Assembly: GCA_964605145.1 (NCBI GenBank)
Contig: CAZSBG010000006.1
Span: 1 to 64,000 of the forward strand
Length of the DNA: 64,000 bases
Direction: 5' to 3'
Origin: CAZSBG01 sp964605145
GTDB lineage: Bacteria; Zhuqueibacterota; Zhuqueibacteria; Thermofontimicrobiales; Thermofontimicrobiaceae
The notes below the pieces were generated by a model. It was not told the DNA's origin, did no database searches, and was given only the letters and a program-made list of their open reading frames with translations. This document shows positions 42,413 to 52,676 of this stretch, in pieces. Both the position numbers and the translations under genes were made by a program. Positions within the stretch are counted from its first letter, which is position 1, and each line of letters starts with the position of its first letter.

Positions 42413-44335
42413 CTATTTATTCCGCTGCCGTTGTCTCTCTTTTGCCTGATCGATGGCGTCCAATATTTCCTGGTTATAAGGTTGAATTTCTAACAGCTCT
42501 TCCCAGGTTTTTATTGCGTCATTATATTTTTCAGCTCTATAGAGATTAATTCCTCGATTATACCGCTTGGTCATTTCCGGGGTCATTCGCTGTTTTTTCG
42601 CATTGGCGCGACGGTCTGCATCTTTATAGAATTTCTTTAGCTGCTCATTATTGGGCCGATGCTTAAGCGCCTCTTCGAATGAATTCATCGCATTGATATA
42701 ATCCTTTGTGATATAATACCGATATCCCTGCTGAAATAACTCATCGAATTGCATTTGCTGCTTGTATCGATTGCTGCGCGTTTCAATTGCGTTAATTTGC
42801 TTTTGATCCGGATTCAACATACGCACATTGTTCAAAACACTGATGGCTTCCAGGTAGCGGCCCTTCCTGGCAAAATTATCCGCTCGGTTAATCAGCGAGA
42901 GTATTTTCTTTTCATAATCTGTATTTGCTTTGGCAATCCACTCTTTTGCCAGTACATTATTAGGATCGCGATCCAACATTTTCTGCCATTCAGCAATGGC
43001 TTTTTCGTATTCATCGACTTCGTAGTGCGCCAATCCTGCATCAAATTGCCTGTCCAGGAAAATTTTCAATTCTTCGCGTCGTTTTTCTTCCTCATTACGG
43101 GTTCTGATTTCATCATAGGCTTGCTTAATTTTATCATCGCGTTTCTGAATTGTTGCTTCCGCCAATTTACGCGCTTCTTCGATCACCGTTGAATTTGGAA
43201 TTTCATTCTCATAGCTGGTAATGAAATTGAATTCTCTCAACGCCCGGGCATAATCTTCAATTTCAAAATATTGTTTTCCGCGTTCCAGACTCTCCGCGAT
43301 TTTTTCGTCCCGTTCCCAAATTCGCTGCTGTTCCACTTTCCGTTGAATTTCCTGCAGCCGCCGCTCTTCTGCTATTTTCACAAGCTCCTTTTTCGATTTT
43401 CCAAATGTCATGCTCAAAGAAATTCGGTGGCTTGCATCGAATTCATTTTCTGAAAATTTTCCATACGAGTAATCTATCTGAAACTTGTTAACCACTGCGC
43501 CAGCGCCAAAGGCAAGCTGATTGTTATTCAGCCCAACGCGCAGCATGGCGAAATTATTGAACACATATTCAGTGCCGGTGTGATATTTGAACGGCTCATA
43601 TTCACTTTGCTCAAAATCCATAAAAATCGTGAACTGATTTCCCCATTCATTGGTTAAAATGGGCTTGGCAAATCCCATTCGGAAATTCAGCGGGTGGACA
43701 TCTGTTTCGGAAATTAACTTCAGTCTCGGTCCGACAACATTTTGCAGCGCCACTCCAACAGAAAGCCCGCTCAAAAGTGCATTGGTAAAATTGGGTCGAT
43801 ATAAAAATCCAAGATCGAGTCCAACGCCTGTATCCGATATTTTAAAAATGCTTTGATGCTCAACCTTCAGGTTCACGCCGACACTGATATTCCACGGCAA
43901 CTGTTTTCCGTAGGAAACCAAAAACTGTTGATTGGAGAGTGAATTATCGTCCCCATAATAAACATTATCATTATCTCTTTCAGGAATTCCACCGGTTCCA
44001 ATGCTGATGGCGGCCACACCGAACGAGCCCAACGCCACTGTGGGATGAGCATAACCCACATAAAAATATTGAGTATCCATGACGAGATTGGTATAAAACA
44101 AGCTCACGTTTTTTCTTTGAATATAATCCAGTCCGGCGGGATTCCAATAAACTGCGGTTGCATCGAACGGCATCGCAACGTAGGCATTGCCCAGCGCCAG
44201 AGCCCTGGCGCCGACCCCAAGATTGAAATTGCTTTGCGTCCCTGCAAAACCATCATCTCCTTTAGCTATACCGGCAAACATACCAAATGCCAGAAAAAAA
44301 CTGAAAATCCCTATGAATAAATTTGATTTTCGCAT
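42413..44335 (-). CDS. PorV-like outer-membrane barrel fused to TPRs
   Basis: Signal peptide (about 1-26), then about 300 residues with the PorV/PorQ (UPF0164) start pattern GVGARALALGNAYVA and WNPAGL, and a ladder of amphipathic strands ending in RISLSMTFG. A charged coiled-coil stretch (about 335-370) leads to at least five TPR-like repeats (FEIEDYARALREF, YEVDEYEKAIAEW, YITKDYINAMNSF, YRAEKYNDAIKTW). PorV relatives shuttle type IX secretion cargo. The barrel is expected in the outer membrane with the TPRs in the periplasm. It starts 17 bases downstream of the giant surface protein stop, so they are one transcript. Confidence 0.88.
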   Translation of the reverse strand: MRKSNLFIGIFSFFLAFGMFAGIAKGDDGFAGTQSNFNLGVGARALALGNAYVAMPFDATAVYWNPAGLDYIQRKNVSLFYTNLVMDTQYFYVGYAHPTVALGSFGVAAISIGTGGIPERDNDNVYYGDDNSLSNQQFLVSYGKQLPWNISVGVNLKVEHQSIFKISDTGVGLDLGFLYRPNFTNALLSGLSVGVALQNVVGPRLKLISETDVHPLNFRMGFAKPILTNEWGNQFTIFMDFEQSEYEPFKYHTGTEYVFNNFAMLRVGLNNNQLAFGAGAVVNKFQIDYSYGKFSENEFDASHRISLSMTFGKSKKELVKIAEERRLQEIQRKVEQQRIWERDEKIAESLERGKQYFEIEDYARALREFNFITSYENEIPNSTVIEEARKLAEATIQKRDDKIKQAYDEIRTRNEEEKRREELKIFLDRQFDAGLAHYEVDEYEKAIAEWQKMLDRDPNNVLAKEWIAKANTDYEKKILSLINRADNFARKGRYLEAISVLNNVRMLNPDQKQINAIETRSNRYKQQMQFDELFQQGYRYYITKDYINAMNSFEEALKHRPNNEQLKKFYKDADRRANAKKQRMTPEMTKRYNRGINLYRAEKYNDAIKTWEELLEIQPYNQEILDAIDQAKERQRQRNK

Positions 44336-44352
44336 AGTACAAATCCTGTTTG

Positions 44353-47300
44353 CTATTTTATCACTGCAATTTTTATGAGTGCTGATTTTCCATTACCAGT
44401 GGATATTCTGGCAACGTAGACGCCGTTTAATACCTTATATCCCTGACCATTTCTGCCATCCCAAATCACATCCGAATCGTGCAAACCTTTTCGACCCTGA
44501 GGCTCGAGTTCAGAATAGGTGCGTGACCAAACCAGCTCGCCGATCAACGTATATATTTGTATTTTCACTTCAGTGTCTTCATCCAGGTAATAGACGAAAT
44601 TGGTCACCGGCCTCCCGATTTCTCCGAAAGGATTGGGATAATTGCTGAACGCCTTGTCAAAATCCGCTTCAATTATTACCGATGGCTCAGATTCAAAATT
44701 AAGCGCTTCCAATGTTTGCCCATTGACATTCTTTAATTTCGGCGTTTGCCCGGATTCCTCATCATAAAGATAAAGAGAATTGACCGAATCAATCGCTATT
44801 TGAAAATCACTAATTTCGGCTGTGGTTGCAATATCCACTTTGAACTGAACCTGGTTTTCAATTTCAGGTTTGAGCGTATCTATTTGTGAAAATAGAATTT
44901 CAATTGGATTTGACGTTGGAATTGCTGTTATCTGTCCAAAAACTTCATTGTTTTGCTGATTATTCACAACACAGACGCGTGAAATAACCTGGGCCGGATT
45001 TGTAACAGGCACGCCAAATCGATCCTTCAATTTAATTTTAACGCCTGTAAACAGTATATTGTTCGAAAACGCATCGCCGGATGCCAGCAATTCCAGTCCC
45101 ATCATGGACACGCCGGTATCCCCCCGGGCAATCGTGTTTTTTGTTGTTGTGGGCAACATACTCACAGTGACGCTTTTTTCTTCAGCAGAAATTGGAATCG
45201 AAACATTTTTCAGCAAGATTGCTTCTGCTGCAACAGGTAGATTTGAGTTTTCATCTTCCGGCCAACTCACGAGGTCAATCGCGATATTGCTTGGATCTCT
45301 CTCTGATGTCGGTGCGGTGATTGTCCAGAACAGTGAATCATTATACGCAGCCGTCTGGGTTAAATCCTGCGCGATGGAATATCCCTGGCCTTCCGGCAAA
45401 GTTAACGTTGCATTGAAATTTCCCAAAATGTTTGCATCGCCGGTTTTTGAAAGATAAGCGCTCACTACAAAGTTTTGATTCGTTGAAACGATACCATCCA
45501 GAGCGCTTGCCGGAGATAATATTTTACCTTTCAATTGAATTTCTGCCCGGCGAACCACGTCCACTTCCAGCGAATCCGATGTTCTGGTGAATGATATTCG
45601 ACTGTTGGCATCCTGCGCTGTTAATTTCATCCAGATGTGCTGATCGTCGATTGTGCCTCCCGGCGTGGTGATTGTCCAATTCACTGTTCCCTGGTCGCCA
45701 ACTCCCACCGGTAATTTTGGATAGGATTCCGGCGTTGTAAATCCTCCTTCCAATTGCAGTTGCACGGAAGGCGCGCCGGTACAGTTAAACCAGCTCACAT
45801 CAGCTTCAATTTGAAAGGATTGATGAGTTGACAGAATTTTATCAATCGCCCCGACCGGTGATACAATCCGGAGATTCTCGATCCAGGCATTTGCCGATTG
45901 TTGCGTCTGAACATAGTAATATTTTGATCGGGTCGGCACCATTGCTTTTTCATTTGTATTCACATCTTTGGGTATCGTATTGATGGTGACAACAATTGGT
46001 GCTTTCAGGGTTTCGACTTCAGGAGCCAGCAATCGCCAGGTTACAGGAATATCCGGCTGGAACGGTTTCACTGTATCGTCCTCCGTGGTGACGCCGGTTG
46101 CTCCAAAATCGATGCTCAAATACGCCGCGCCTTCAAGAGGTGCATCCCCAGAATTAATGACAATCGCACTCAAATCGAATTCCTGTCCCATGGAAAGTGT
46201 GCTGTCGGTGGAAGGCCAGGAAATCCATGCCCGATCGATCAACAACGTCGCCCGATTTTCAACTACGACAGAAATACTGTCAGATGCCGTGACCTCATCG
46301 CCTCCAACGGTTCCTGTGACCAGAACTTTTATCCACTTCTCATTGGAATGTGCGTTTTCAGGAGCGATAAGTTCCCAACCGGCCACGTCTGCGACGTTCG
46401 CTTTGATTGAATCTGTGCCAGGCGCAAATCTGTATCCTGCCGGGAGGTTCAATCTGGCGTTTGCGCTGGTGATGTTTTCCGACTTCATAATATCTACCTG
46501 AACCCAAAAATTCTGAAGTGTGGATAAAGTATCATCCAGCGCCCCTTCAGGCGAACTTATTTCGAATGATTCCACGGCAAGCTCCAGAGGCACCGTTCTC
46601 ACCACAAGTGAATCAAACGGGTCCGTATTTTCTATCAAAGCAAATGAGCCGGTATTTTCATCCAAAGGCGGTTTTGAAATCTTCGCGACAATCGTATCGT
46701 TACTGGACGCATATGAAGGCGGCACGACCTGCCATTCCACTGTTTCATTAATTTCAAACGATGTGGTATCGGATGATTTTTGTTGTTGGTCGACCACGAC
46801 AAAATAATTCTGCGGCATGAATAAGGCCAGTTCGCCGCTGGCGTCCACATCTGCTGTTCCGAGATTTTCAATTTGAACCTGAAATGGCGCGACCTGGCCA
46901 ATCGAGTAAATCGAATGTTCCTTATTGATGGAAATTTTCAACAGGGCCGGATCGTGCACACGAACCAACGCTGTGGAGTCAGATGCTCCACCGATTGTAG
47001 CCGGAAGGCCGCTGCCGTGTGAAATAGCTGATTCAATTCGCACTGTAAATTTCACCTGTTCAGTGGCCACGGACTGTGCCGCAACATTGAAAGTAGCAAT
47101 GGCCTCTCCTGAAGGTAAAATATTATCGATATTCACAGAGGGTATGATGTACCCAGGCGCTGTTAAACTCACCAGCACATTATCAACTTGTTCCCCCCCG
47201 GTATTACGGATTTTTGATCTCACGGAAAAAGCCTGGTTTGTGTTCACCTGGCCGATATCGTACTGGTTAATATTTCGACACACCGGTTCCGTAAAATCGA

Positions 47301-50300
47301 TGAAAACATCTGCAGACGGACGAACATAAACCGCGCCTGAGTCTGCCACCTGAAAAGTTGTATTTGTATTTAAATAGGTTCCACTCAAATTTAGTTTTAT
47401 TTTTGCCATTCCGCCCAAAACACCGGTACTTGTCACGCGGTAAATCAGCGTATCGGCTCCATTCCAGGACAGCGTTAAATTTGGATTATTTTCAAATTCG
47501 AGTGGCGCCACGATGGTGTAATCATCCTGCTCATTCCCGGTAATTATGATGGATACATCCTCTCTGTTTGGCGGATCCAATTTTATGAATCCCGCTCCGC
47601 TATCTTCAACAGCCACGATAATTTGCCATTCGAAAGGACTCAGCGCTCTGACCGTATCCTGCGATGGCGAAATGGAAACAATTTTGAACTTGCCTGGTCG
47701 CTGTACAGTGACTGTATCCGTCGAATCGACTGAGGGGCTGATAAAAATTTTATCAGGCTCCGTCGGTGTATTTTCTGCAAATGCGGTATCAATTGAGGCG
47801 GAGAATACTTCATCCCAAATCCAGTCCGATGACGCCTGTACATTGAACTTTAGCGTATCCGTGCTCGCGCCTTGCACAATTTCAAGGGAATCCACCGGAT
47901 TCAAAATAGTTGATGTACTATCACTAATTAACGACATTTTGATATTTTGGGCCGCGTCTTCTCCCTGGTTCTGGACAAGAACGGCTATCTGGAAAACCTG
48001 ATTATTATCCACATACGGCGCATTGGGCGCAATATTCACAGTTTTCAGAATTCGAATATCGGCCGGCATTTCTACCTTAATTGTTGTGCTATCTTCAGCG
48101 GTTTTTTCTTCCTGACTGTTTATCTCCTCGGCAAAAACCGATACATGAATCGTTCGACTGCCTGCAACAGAACCGGTTGTGTCCACTGAAAAAATCAGGC
48201 TGTCCGTAGCGCCGGAAGGCAGCTTGAAAAAGCCGAGTGTTTCAAAACTTATTGGGAAACTGACCACATAATTTGTGTCATCCCCAAAACTCACAAAGTC
48301 ATTCAGGTGTGTCGAATCGATTGCAATATCTCCGCCACCGTTATTAGTTAGCGAAATAATAGTCTGCCAGGGCATTGATTGATTTACTGTTACTTCTGGT
48401 TGGGATGTTCGAATATAATCTATAACAAGCTCACCCGGCGCCTGCACCGTTACCCCGGTCACTTTGCTTTTGATGATTTGACCGCTGATCATATCATTCA
48501 AATAAACTGTTCCTCCAATGGTAACTGAACCGATTGTTGTGCCGGTTTCATCAACCGTTACTATCAGCGTATCGGTCAATCCGGCATCGAGCAAACTATC
48601 ACCACTTGTCTTGAATGTGTCAGGATATAACATCTGGTACTCGCTCGAAATATCTGAACCGCCATAGGTAAAATTTACCCGAGCGCTATCCAGCCGCAAC
48701 GGCGCTCCCCCATTATTGCGAATTACCATGTTCAGAAACCAGTTCTCAGCCTGACCGCTGGTGACCGTTCTCTGACTGGGATAAAAATCGACTATTTCCA
48801 AATCAGATGCTTGTTTGACATACCATTGATCGGTTGTGTCTGCGTTCAAATCCGAATAGGGTAGTTCTGAGTTTTCATCGCTTGCATAGACTTTTCCATC
48901 GATTGTTATGCTGTCGAGTGTGGCATTTGTGCCTACCGTTACGGTAAAGAACAGACTATCCAGGCTGTGCCCTGCGATTGAGGTTGGATTCGTCGGATAA
49001 GGCACGAGCGCATATTCGTCACTCACATCTAAAATTGGTGGCGTTAAATTTGAATAAGAGAATCTCACTGAATCCACAATCGCCGTTGCATCCCCATTAT
49101 TCTGAATCCTTGCGGAGATAATTGTATTTGTCCCCTGGGTAACGGTATCTGCATCAGCTTTCACTCTCAAAAATTGTAGTGAAGGAGGCGTTTGAACCAG
49201 CCATTTATCCGTTTCATTGGCTGCCACATCGCTTACAGAACTGCCATTTACCCTGCAATTAATGAAACCATCGATCTGGATTGAATCTGTCAATGCGTTT
49301 GACTTCACATTCACTAAAAAACTTAGGGTCTTATTTCCATTTCCTGGTAACACTGAAATCGTATCATTACGACTCACAATATAATCGCCTGAACGATTTG
49401 AATAACCGGGTGCAGGGCCGGTAAATTCTAATCCAGCGCCATCAGAAATTATCGTGGCATTTGAAGCGCCATGATTTTTCACGGCCATCAGAACCGTTAT
49501 ATTTTGTTGATTGCGGCTCACTTTATCAAAATCTGAACTAACAGACAGAATCTCCAACCCGGAAATAATTATGCTGGTATCCCCAACTGCACTTCCCCTG
49601 ACAACACTATTCGCCTGAACGAGAGCCGTTCCACCTGTTACACCTGCATTGACAACGAATGAAATTTGGCCTGCTGTGTCTGATACAACCTGTGTGCCTC
49701 CGATACCCGGATTTTCATCAGGTGTTGTAATGGTACCCAATGTTGTTGACACGGTGAAATATTCGCCGCTGGAAATTGGATTGTTATCGCTGTCACGAAT
49801 TGTATCCGACGTAACCACAGAAAACGAATCAGGATCGGCCGGTATTATTTCAGGAACAGGATGAAGTACAATTTCGCCTATCGGTACGCCGGGATTTACA
49901 GTAATGAGTCCAGTCGTATCATTTTCTGCTGTAGCATGCACGGCCAGAATTTTTCCGTGCGCCGGCGCTGTTGATGGCGAGAAATCAAGCGTTGAACCGG
50001 TCCACAATACAGCCGGCGCTAATGTACTGTCACTGGACCAATCTACAACCGCCGGCCCGAGATAAACATTTCCTTCGTCATAAGCAGCCGCATACAGTGT
50101 CAATGTTTCATCGGCTGAAATGGTACGCGTCGTCACCACATTGCCGGCGCCATTATCTGCATCGCGAATGAGCACGTGGTGAATGGCTCCCACAGTAAAT
50201 GTACCTGTCGAATCGGCTCCCACACTCACACTGTCAGCATAAATTCGTCCACTCGTATAGGGCGTAGCCGGACTGAACATTGTGCTCGTTCCCTGCAATG

Positions 50301-52443
50301 GAGTTGGCGTATCCAGATCTCCGGTGGTTCCCCAGTCTGCAACCACTTCTCGAATGTAATTATCATACTGGTCGTATCCTGCAGCGTAAAGGGATATTTG
50401 ATCATCCAGATTCAACATATAATCACCAACCTCGGAGCCCAAACCACCCGGATTATCCCGAATGACAATGTGATTCAATCCATCTGGTTTCACATTGAAA
50501 TTATTCGAAACACCACTCTCGCCGGAGCCGGCTGCAGTGATTTTATTATCCGTATATTTTTTTGTGATTGTTAAATTTCCTGACCAGGTGCCTGCACTGA
50601 AATTTCCTGTGGAACCGGGGCTCAAAGAACCGGACTCATCCGTCAAACTGACCGCATTTGTAAATCCGGTCACTATATTTTCGTATGCATCGTTTGCTTC
50701 AATAGTCACCGAGAAAGGTGTTCCAGCAGTCTGCGGGCTGGAAATATCTGAAATTGAAAAATGATCCAGTGATGCCGGGTTCACATTAAAGCTGTTTGAC
50801 GTTCCGTTTTTATCGCTGCCATTGACAATGATTTTATTACTGGAACCAGTTTTCGTGACAATCACATTACCATTCCAGCTCCCTCCACTGAAACTGCCTG
50901 AAACCTGGGGAGTGAGTGTGCCTGTTAAATCACTCATCGCCACAGGACCGGCGTACGTTGGTATTGTATTCCCTTCTCTATCCTCTGCCGTTACAGTTAT
51001 CGAAAAAGAATTACCGGCTGTTTGTGGTGTTGAAATAGCGTCAATAGTAAAATGATCTAACGCTCCCACTTGTACATCAAAAGCATTTGATGTCCCGGTT
51101 TCGCCTCCGCCGGATCGCTGAACGCTGATCTGATCATTGGTAAAATCGGCTGTAATCTTCACCTGACCGTTCCATTCTCCGCCGCTGAAATTGTCACTCT
51201 GATTGGGCGAGACTGTCCCGCTATTATCCGAAATATCTACTTTTCCGGTAAAACTTGTTACGGTGTTATCATAATTGTCCTGGGCAGTAACTGAAATGGA
51301 AAAATATTCGCCCGCAGTTTTGGGAGAAGAAATCGGCCCGATGTAAAATTTTGCCAAACTTCCGGGATTCACATTGAATAAATTCGATGTGCCAACTTTG
51401 GAACTCCCGGATGCTGTAATGTAATTATCGCTCTGGCTTTCCGTGATTGTTACGCTTTGCGTTAATGAACCTGAGCTAAAAATATTTGATGTTTCGTTGA
51501 GCGAACCGGTAAGATCGGTCAACAATACAGTGCCAGTAAAACTTTCCACAAGATTCTCATACTGATCCCTCGCAGTAACTGTAATGCTGAATGACGTCCC
51601 GGCCGTTTTTGGACTGGTGATTGTGTTAAATGTAAAATGATCCAGGCCGGCAGGCAAAACATCAAATTCAGATGACATGCCGGATATATCATTATACGTG
51701 GCTGTAATTTTATTATTCGACCTGCTTTTAGTAAACGTCACCGTACTATTCCAGACACCTGCTGTGATGCTGCCGGTAGATGTTGGGCTAATAGTATCGG
51801 TTAAATCTGTCAGCGCAACAGAAGATGTATGCGACGTGACCGTATTGTCGTATGCATCCTGTGCGGTAATTGTGACAGAAAAATTTGAACCAGCCGTTGC
51901 ATCGCCACTTGTACTGACATCAAAATGATCCAGCGCTCCGGCAGCAATTGAAAAATTTGGTGTATTCCCGTCATCGATATGGGTGTATCCCTGGGTCATG
52001 GTAATAATTTTTACGCTATAATTATCCGCATCCGGGTTATTCCCCACAGTTCCGATACTGATTTCCACCTCGGTTGATGCCGGAACTTTTGTTCCGGTGC
52101 CATCACGTTCGATCATGACCGAGTCACCATTAACATATTGTATGGAAACACCGCCATTGATACTGCCATCCTCCGAATCGGCAATTTGAACGCCCGTGAG
52201 ATCGAATCCCGACGGAAAAATTAATTTAATTTTGCCATCCACCGGGATGCCGTCATCAGCATTATTCCCTGTCGCTGAAGTTGTGAAAGTAAAAGTATAA
52301 ATCGCGGACTCCCCGGCAACATTATCACTCAAACTTGTACTCATATTTGCTAGATCACCTTGCGCAAATACTATAGTTGCATTCCCTGAAAAAATGAGAA
52401 TTATTACTATTACGATCCCTGCTCTCAGATGTCTTATCCTCAT
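44353..52443 (-). CDS. giant surface/secreted protein with Ig-like repeats and FlgD/T9SS-type C-terminus
   Basis: About 2696 residues from the ATG at 52443 (GGAAGAG upstream; a TTG lies five codons earlier). Signal peptide about 10-33. An N-terminal domain (about 35-165) resembles the separate protein at 52677-53186. Next come five tandem repeats of about 96 residues (about 170-655), each with LDHF, TAG..FS, TV.A.D.Y.N and TSN.FNV. Two units of a different ~100-residue type follow (IRD....LYAA.YD). The middle holds many CARDB-like beta-sandwich units. The end reads NYPNPFGEIGRPV, a FlgD-like Ig fold and VLNGVYVARI, as in proteins sorted by type IX-like systems. Role: adhesin, sheath or scaffold, inferred from repeats and export signals. 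Confidence 0.88.
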   Translation of the reverse strand: MRIRHLRAGIVIVIILIFSGNATIVFAQGDLANMSTSLSDNVAGESAIYTFTFTTSATGNNADDGIPVDGKIKLIFPSGFDLTGVQIADSEDGSINGGVSIQYVNGDSVMIERDGTGTKVPASTEVEISIGTVGNNPDADNYSVKIITMTQGYTHIDDGNTPNFSIAAGALDHFDVSTSGDATAGSNFSVTITAQDAYDNTVTSHTSSVALTDLTDTISPTSTGSITAGVWNSTVTFTKSRSNNKITATYNDISGMSSEFDVLPAGLDHFTFNTITSPKTAGTSFSITVTARDQYENLVESFTGTVLLTDLTGSLNETSNIFSSGSLTQSVTITESQSDNYITASGSSKVGTSNLFNVNPGSLAKFYIGPISSPKTAGEYFSISVTAQDNYDNTVTSFTGKVDISDNSGTVSPNQSDNFSGGEWNGQVKITADFTNDQISVQRSGGGETGTSNAFDVQVGALDHFTIDAISTPQTAGNSFSITVTAEDREGNTIPTYAGPVAMSDLTGTLTPQVSGSFSGGSWNGNVIVTKTGSSNKIIVNGSDKNGTSNSFNVNPASLDHFSISDISSPQTAGTPFSVTIEANDAYENIVTGFTNAVSLTDESGSLSPGSTGNFSAGTWSGNLTITKKYTDNKITAAGSGESGVSNNFNVKPDGLNHIVIRDNPGGLGSEVGDYMLNLDDQISLYAAGYDQYDNYIREVVADWGTTGDLDTPTPLQGTSTMFSPATPYTSGRIYADSVSVGADSTGTFTVGAIHHVLIRDADNGAGNVVTTRTISADETLTLYAAAYDEGNVYLGPAVVDWSSDSTLAPAVLWTGSTLDFSPSTAPAHGKILAVHATAENDTTGLITVNPGVPIGEIVLHPVPEIIPADPDSFSVVTSDTIRDSDNNPISSGEYFTVSTTLGTITTPDENPGIGGTQVVSDTAGQISFVVNAGVTGGTALVQANSVVRGSAVGDTSIIISGLEILSVSSDFDKVSRNQQNITVLMAVKNHGASNATIISDGAGLEFTGPAPGYSNRSGDYIVSRNDTISVLPGNGNKTLSFLVNVKSNALTDSIQIDGFINCRVNGSSVSDVAANETDKWLVQTPPSLQFLRVKADADTVTQGTNTIISARIQNNGDATAIVDSVRFSYSNLTPPILDVSDEYALVPYPTNPTSIAGHSLDSLFFTVTVGTNATLDSITIDGKVYASDENSELPYSDLNADTTDQWYVKQASDLEIVDFYPSQRTVTSGQAENWFLNMVIRNNGGAPLRLDSARVNFTYGGSDISSEYQMLYPDTFKTSGDSLLDAGLTDTLIVTVDETGTTIGSVTIGGTVYLNDMISGQIIKSKVTGVTVQAPGELVIDYIRTSQPEVTVNQSMPWQTIISLTNNGGGDIAIDSTHLNDFVSFGDDTNYVVSFPISFETLGFFKLPSGATDSLIFSVDTTGSVAGSRTIHVSVFAEEINSQEEKTAEDSTTIKVEMPADIRILKTVNIAPNAPYVDNNQVFQIAVLVQNQGEDAAQNIKMSLISDSTSTILNPVDSLEIVQGASTDTLKFNVQASSDWIWDEVFSASIDTAFAENTPTEPDKIFISPSVDSTDTVTVQRPGKFKIVSISPSQDTVRALSPFEWQIIVAVEDSGAGFIKLDPPNREDVSIIITGNEQDDYTIVAPLEFENNPNLTLSWNGADTLIYRVTSTGVLGGMAKIKLNLSGTYLNTNTTFQVADSGAVYVRPSADVFIDFTEPVCRNINQYDIGQVNTNQAFSVRSKIRNTGGEQVDNVLVSLTAPGYIIPSVNIDNILPSGEAIATFNVAAQSVATEQVKFTVRIESAISHGSGLPATIGGASDSTALVRVHDPALLKISINKEHSIYSIGQVAPFQVQIENLGTADVDASGELALFMPQNYFVVVDQQQKSSDTTSFEINETVEWQVVPPSYASSNDTIVAKISKPPLDENTGSFALIENTDPFDSLVVRTVPLELAVESFEISSPEGALDDTLSTLQNFWVQVDIMKSENITSANARLNLPAGYRFAPGTDSIKANVADVAGWELIAPENAHSNEKWIKVLVTGTVGGDEVTASDSISVVVENRATLLIDRAWISWPSTDSTLSMGQEFDLSAIVINSGDAPLEGAAYLSIDFGATGVTTEDDTVKPFQPDIPVTWRLLAPEVETLKAPIVVTINTIPKDVNTNEKAMVPTRSKYYYVQTQQSANAWIENLRIVSPVGAIDKILSTHQSFQIEADVSWFNCTGAPSVQLQLEGGFTTPESYPKLPVGVGDQGTVNWTITTPGGTIDDQHIWMKLTAQDANSRISFTRTSDSLEVDVVRRAEIQLKGKILSPASALDGIVSTNQNFVVSAYLSKTGDANILGNFNATLTLPEGQGYSIAQDLTQTAAYNDSLFWTITAPTSERDPSNIAIDLVSWPEDENSNLPVAAEAILLKNVSIPISAEEKSVTVSMLPTTTKNTIARGDTGVSMMGLELLASGDAFSNNILFTGVKIKLKDRFGVPVTNPAQVISRVCVVNNQQNNEVFGQITAIPTSNPIEILFSQIDTLKPEIENQVQFKVDIATTAEISDFQIAIDSVNSLYLYDEESGQTPKLKNVNGQTLEALNFESEPSVIIEADFDKAFSNYPNPFGEIGRPVTNFVYYLDEDTEVKIQIYTLIGELVWSRTYSELEPQGRKGLHDSDVIWDGRNGQGYKVLNGVYVARISTGNGKSALIKIAVIK
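50490..51947 (-). repeat. five tandem ~96-codon coding repeats
   Basis: Five consecutive units in the giant protein, each about 290 bases, starting with the Leu-Asp-His-Phe type motif (SLAKF in unit 3). They are diverged in sequence, so the array looks old rather than recently expanded. Confidence 0.8.
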
Positions 52444-52492
52444 TTGATGCTCTTCCAAAGTTTTTGTTCGTCAATTCTTTTTCATCTGTCTC

Positions 52493-52660
52493 TAACCTGG
52501 ATTATTCATTGTAATTCATTAAGGAATCCAGATAGCCTAAATGCTGCTTAATTCAGAATTCGTTATATCAAACTCTGTTAAATTTCATACACCTCGTTAA
52601 TCTTTTTAATAACATTTATTTATATATGTTTAGGTTGAAATCTGTGAATAATTCAGGCTA
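52493..52660 (-). repeat. 168-bp inverted-repeat element, copy 3 (reverse)
   Basis: Borders TAACCTGGATTATTCA and TGAATAATTCAGGCTA, TA at both ends, exactly 168 bp. More diverged inside than copies 1 and 2 but alignable along its length. It fills the gap between the two genes of the surface operon, ending 16 bases from the small gene's stop and starting 35 to 50 bases before the giant gene's start. Confidence 0.85.
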
Positions 52661-52676
52661 AAAATCAGACTGCATG

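Noticed and set aside
50490..51947. Tandem repeats considered as a CRISPR-like array
   Set aside because: The units are about 290-bp coding repeats in frame within one gene, not short repeats with spacers.
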